Shown in pieces: positions 7,231 to 7,280 of a stretch of 7,280 nucleotides of DNA. The stretch spans positions 1 through 7,280 of the forward strand of contig CAMTOX010000091.1 in assembly GCA_947074225.1 (NCBI GenBank), written 5' to 3'. This DNA is from an uncultured bacterium (GTDB taxonomy: Bacteria; Bacteroidota; Bacteroidia; Bacteroidales; Paludibacteraceae). The notes beneath the pieces were generated by a model, which made no database searches, was not told the DNA's origin, and saw only the letters and a list, made by a program, of their open reading frames with translations. The translations under genes were made by a program, and so were the position numbers. Numbering within the stretch: the first letter of the stretch is position 1; each line of letters opens with the position of its first letter.

Positions 7231-7280
7231 GGTGTGGTAGTTCAGCTGGTTAGAATACCTGCCTGTCACGCAGGGGGTCG
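7231..7280 (+). tRNA. tRNA-Asp(GTC), 3'-truncated by the window edge
   Basis: The sequence begins with acceptor strand GGTGTGG and has a D arm containing AGTTCAGCTGGTTAGAAT. The anticodon stem CCTGC (7258-7262) / GCAGG (7270-7274) is perfect around loop CTGTCAC, with anticodon GTC at 7265-7267, which reads Asp codons. The variable region begins (GGTCG) but the T arm and the 3' acceptor strand lie beyond the window. A consensus promoter sits just upstream, so this is an independent unit, possibly the first gene of a tRNA cluster. Confidence 0.93.

Noticed and set aside
2220..7280. Genomic island integrated at a tRNA gene
   Set aside because: The region lies between two tRNA genes, but I found no integrase, no repeat of the tRNA-Arg 3' end and no mobile-element gene.

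Overview
The window looks like a chromosomal segment from a member of the Bacteroidota, most likely order Bacteroidales and possibly Prevotella-like. Three things support this. The polynucleotide phosphorylase reads like a Bacteroidales enzyme. Two promoters fit the Bacteroidota pattern (a -7 element TAnnTTTG with a TTTG-like -33 element about 19-20 bp upstream). The large secreted protease ends in a type IX secretion (T9SS) sorting domain, a system confined to this phylum. The genus is inferred from family resemblance only.

Layout, all on the + strand: (1) 1-2165, the gene for polynucleotide phosphorylase (pnp), missing only its N-terminal codons at the window edge and carrying a repeated Arg/Pro/Asp tail. 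(2) 2182-2213, a perfect hairpin, followed six bases later by tRNA-Arg(CCG) at 2220-2291, which has no visible promoter of its own. (3) 2324-2368, a perfect 20-bp inverted repeat that probably closes the pnp-tRNA unit. (4) 2369-2547, an AT-rich promoter region. (5) 2548-6351, a 1267-residue secreted M6-family (immune inhibitor A-like) metalloprotease with fibronectin III-like, choice-of-anchor-J-like and two tandem adhesin-like modules, then a T9SS type A signal. A hairpin overlaps its stop codon. (6) 6373-7086, one reading frame of about 237 codons interrupted by three stops, beginning with a signal peptide: probably a decayed secreted-protein gene of unknown family. (7) 7167-7197, a clear promoter for tRNA-Asp(GTC), which starts at 7231 and runs off the window.

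The first block is housekeeping RNA metabolism (RNA decay plus a tRNA). The middle block is an exported protease, probably independent of pnp and transcribed from its own promoter. No defence system, CRISPR array, insertion sequence or phage gene is visible. The points most worth a second look are the interrupted reading frame after the protease, the hairpin-tRNA junction after pnp, and the Gln found where related proteases are expected to have the Met-turn Met.
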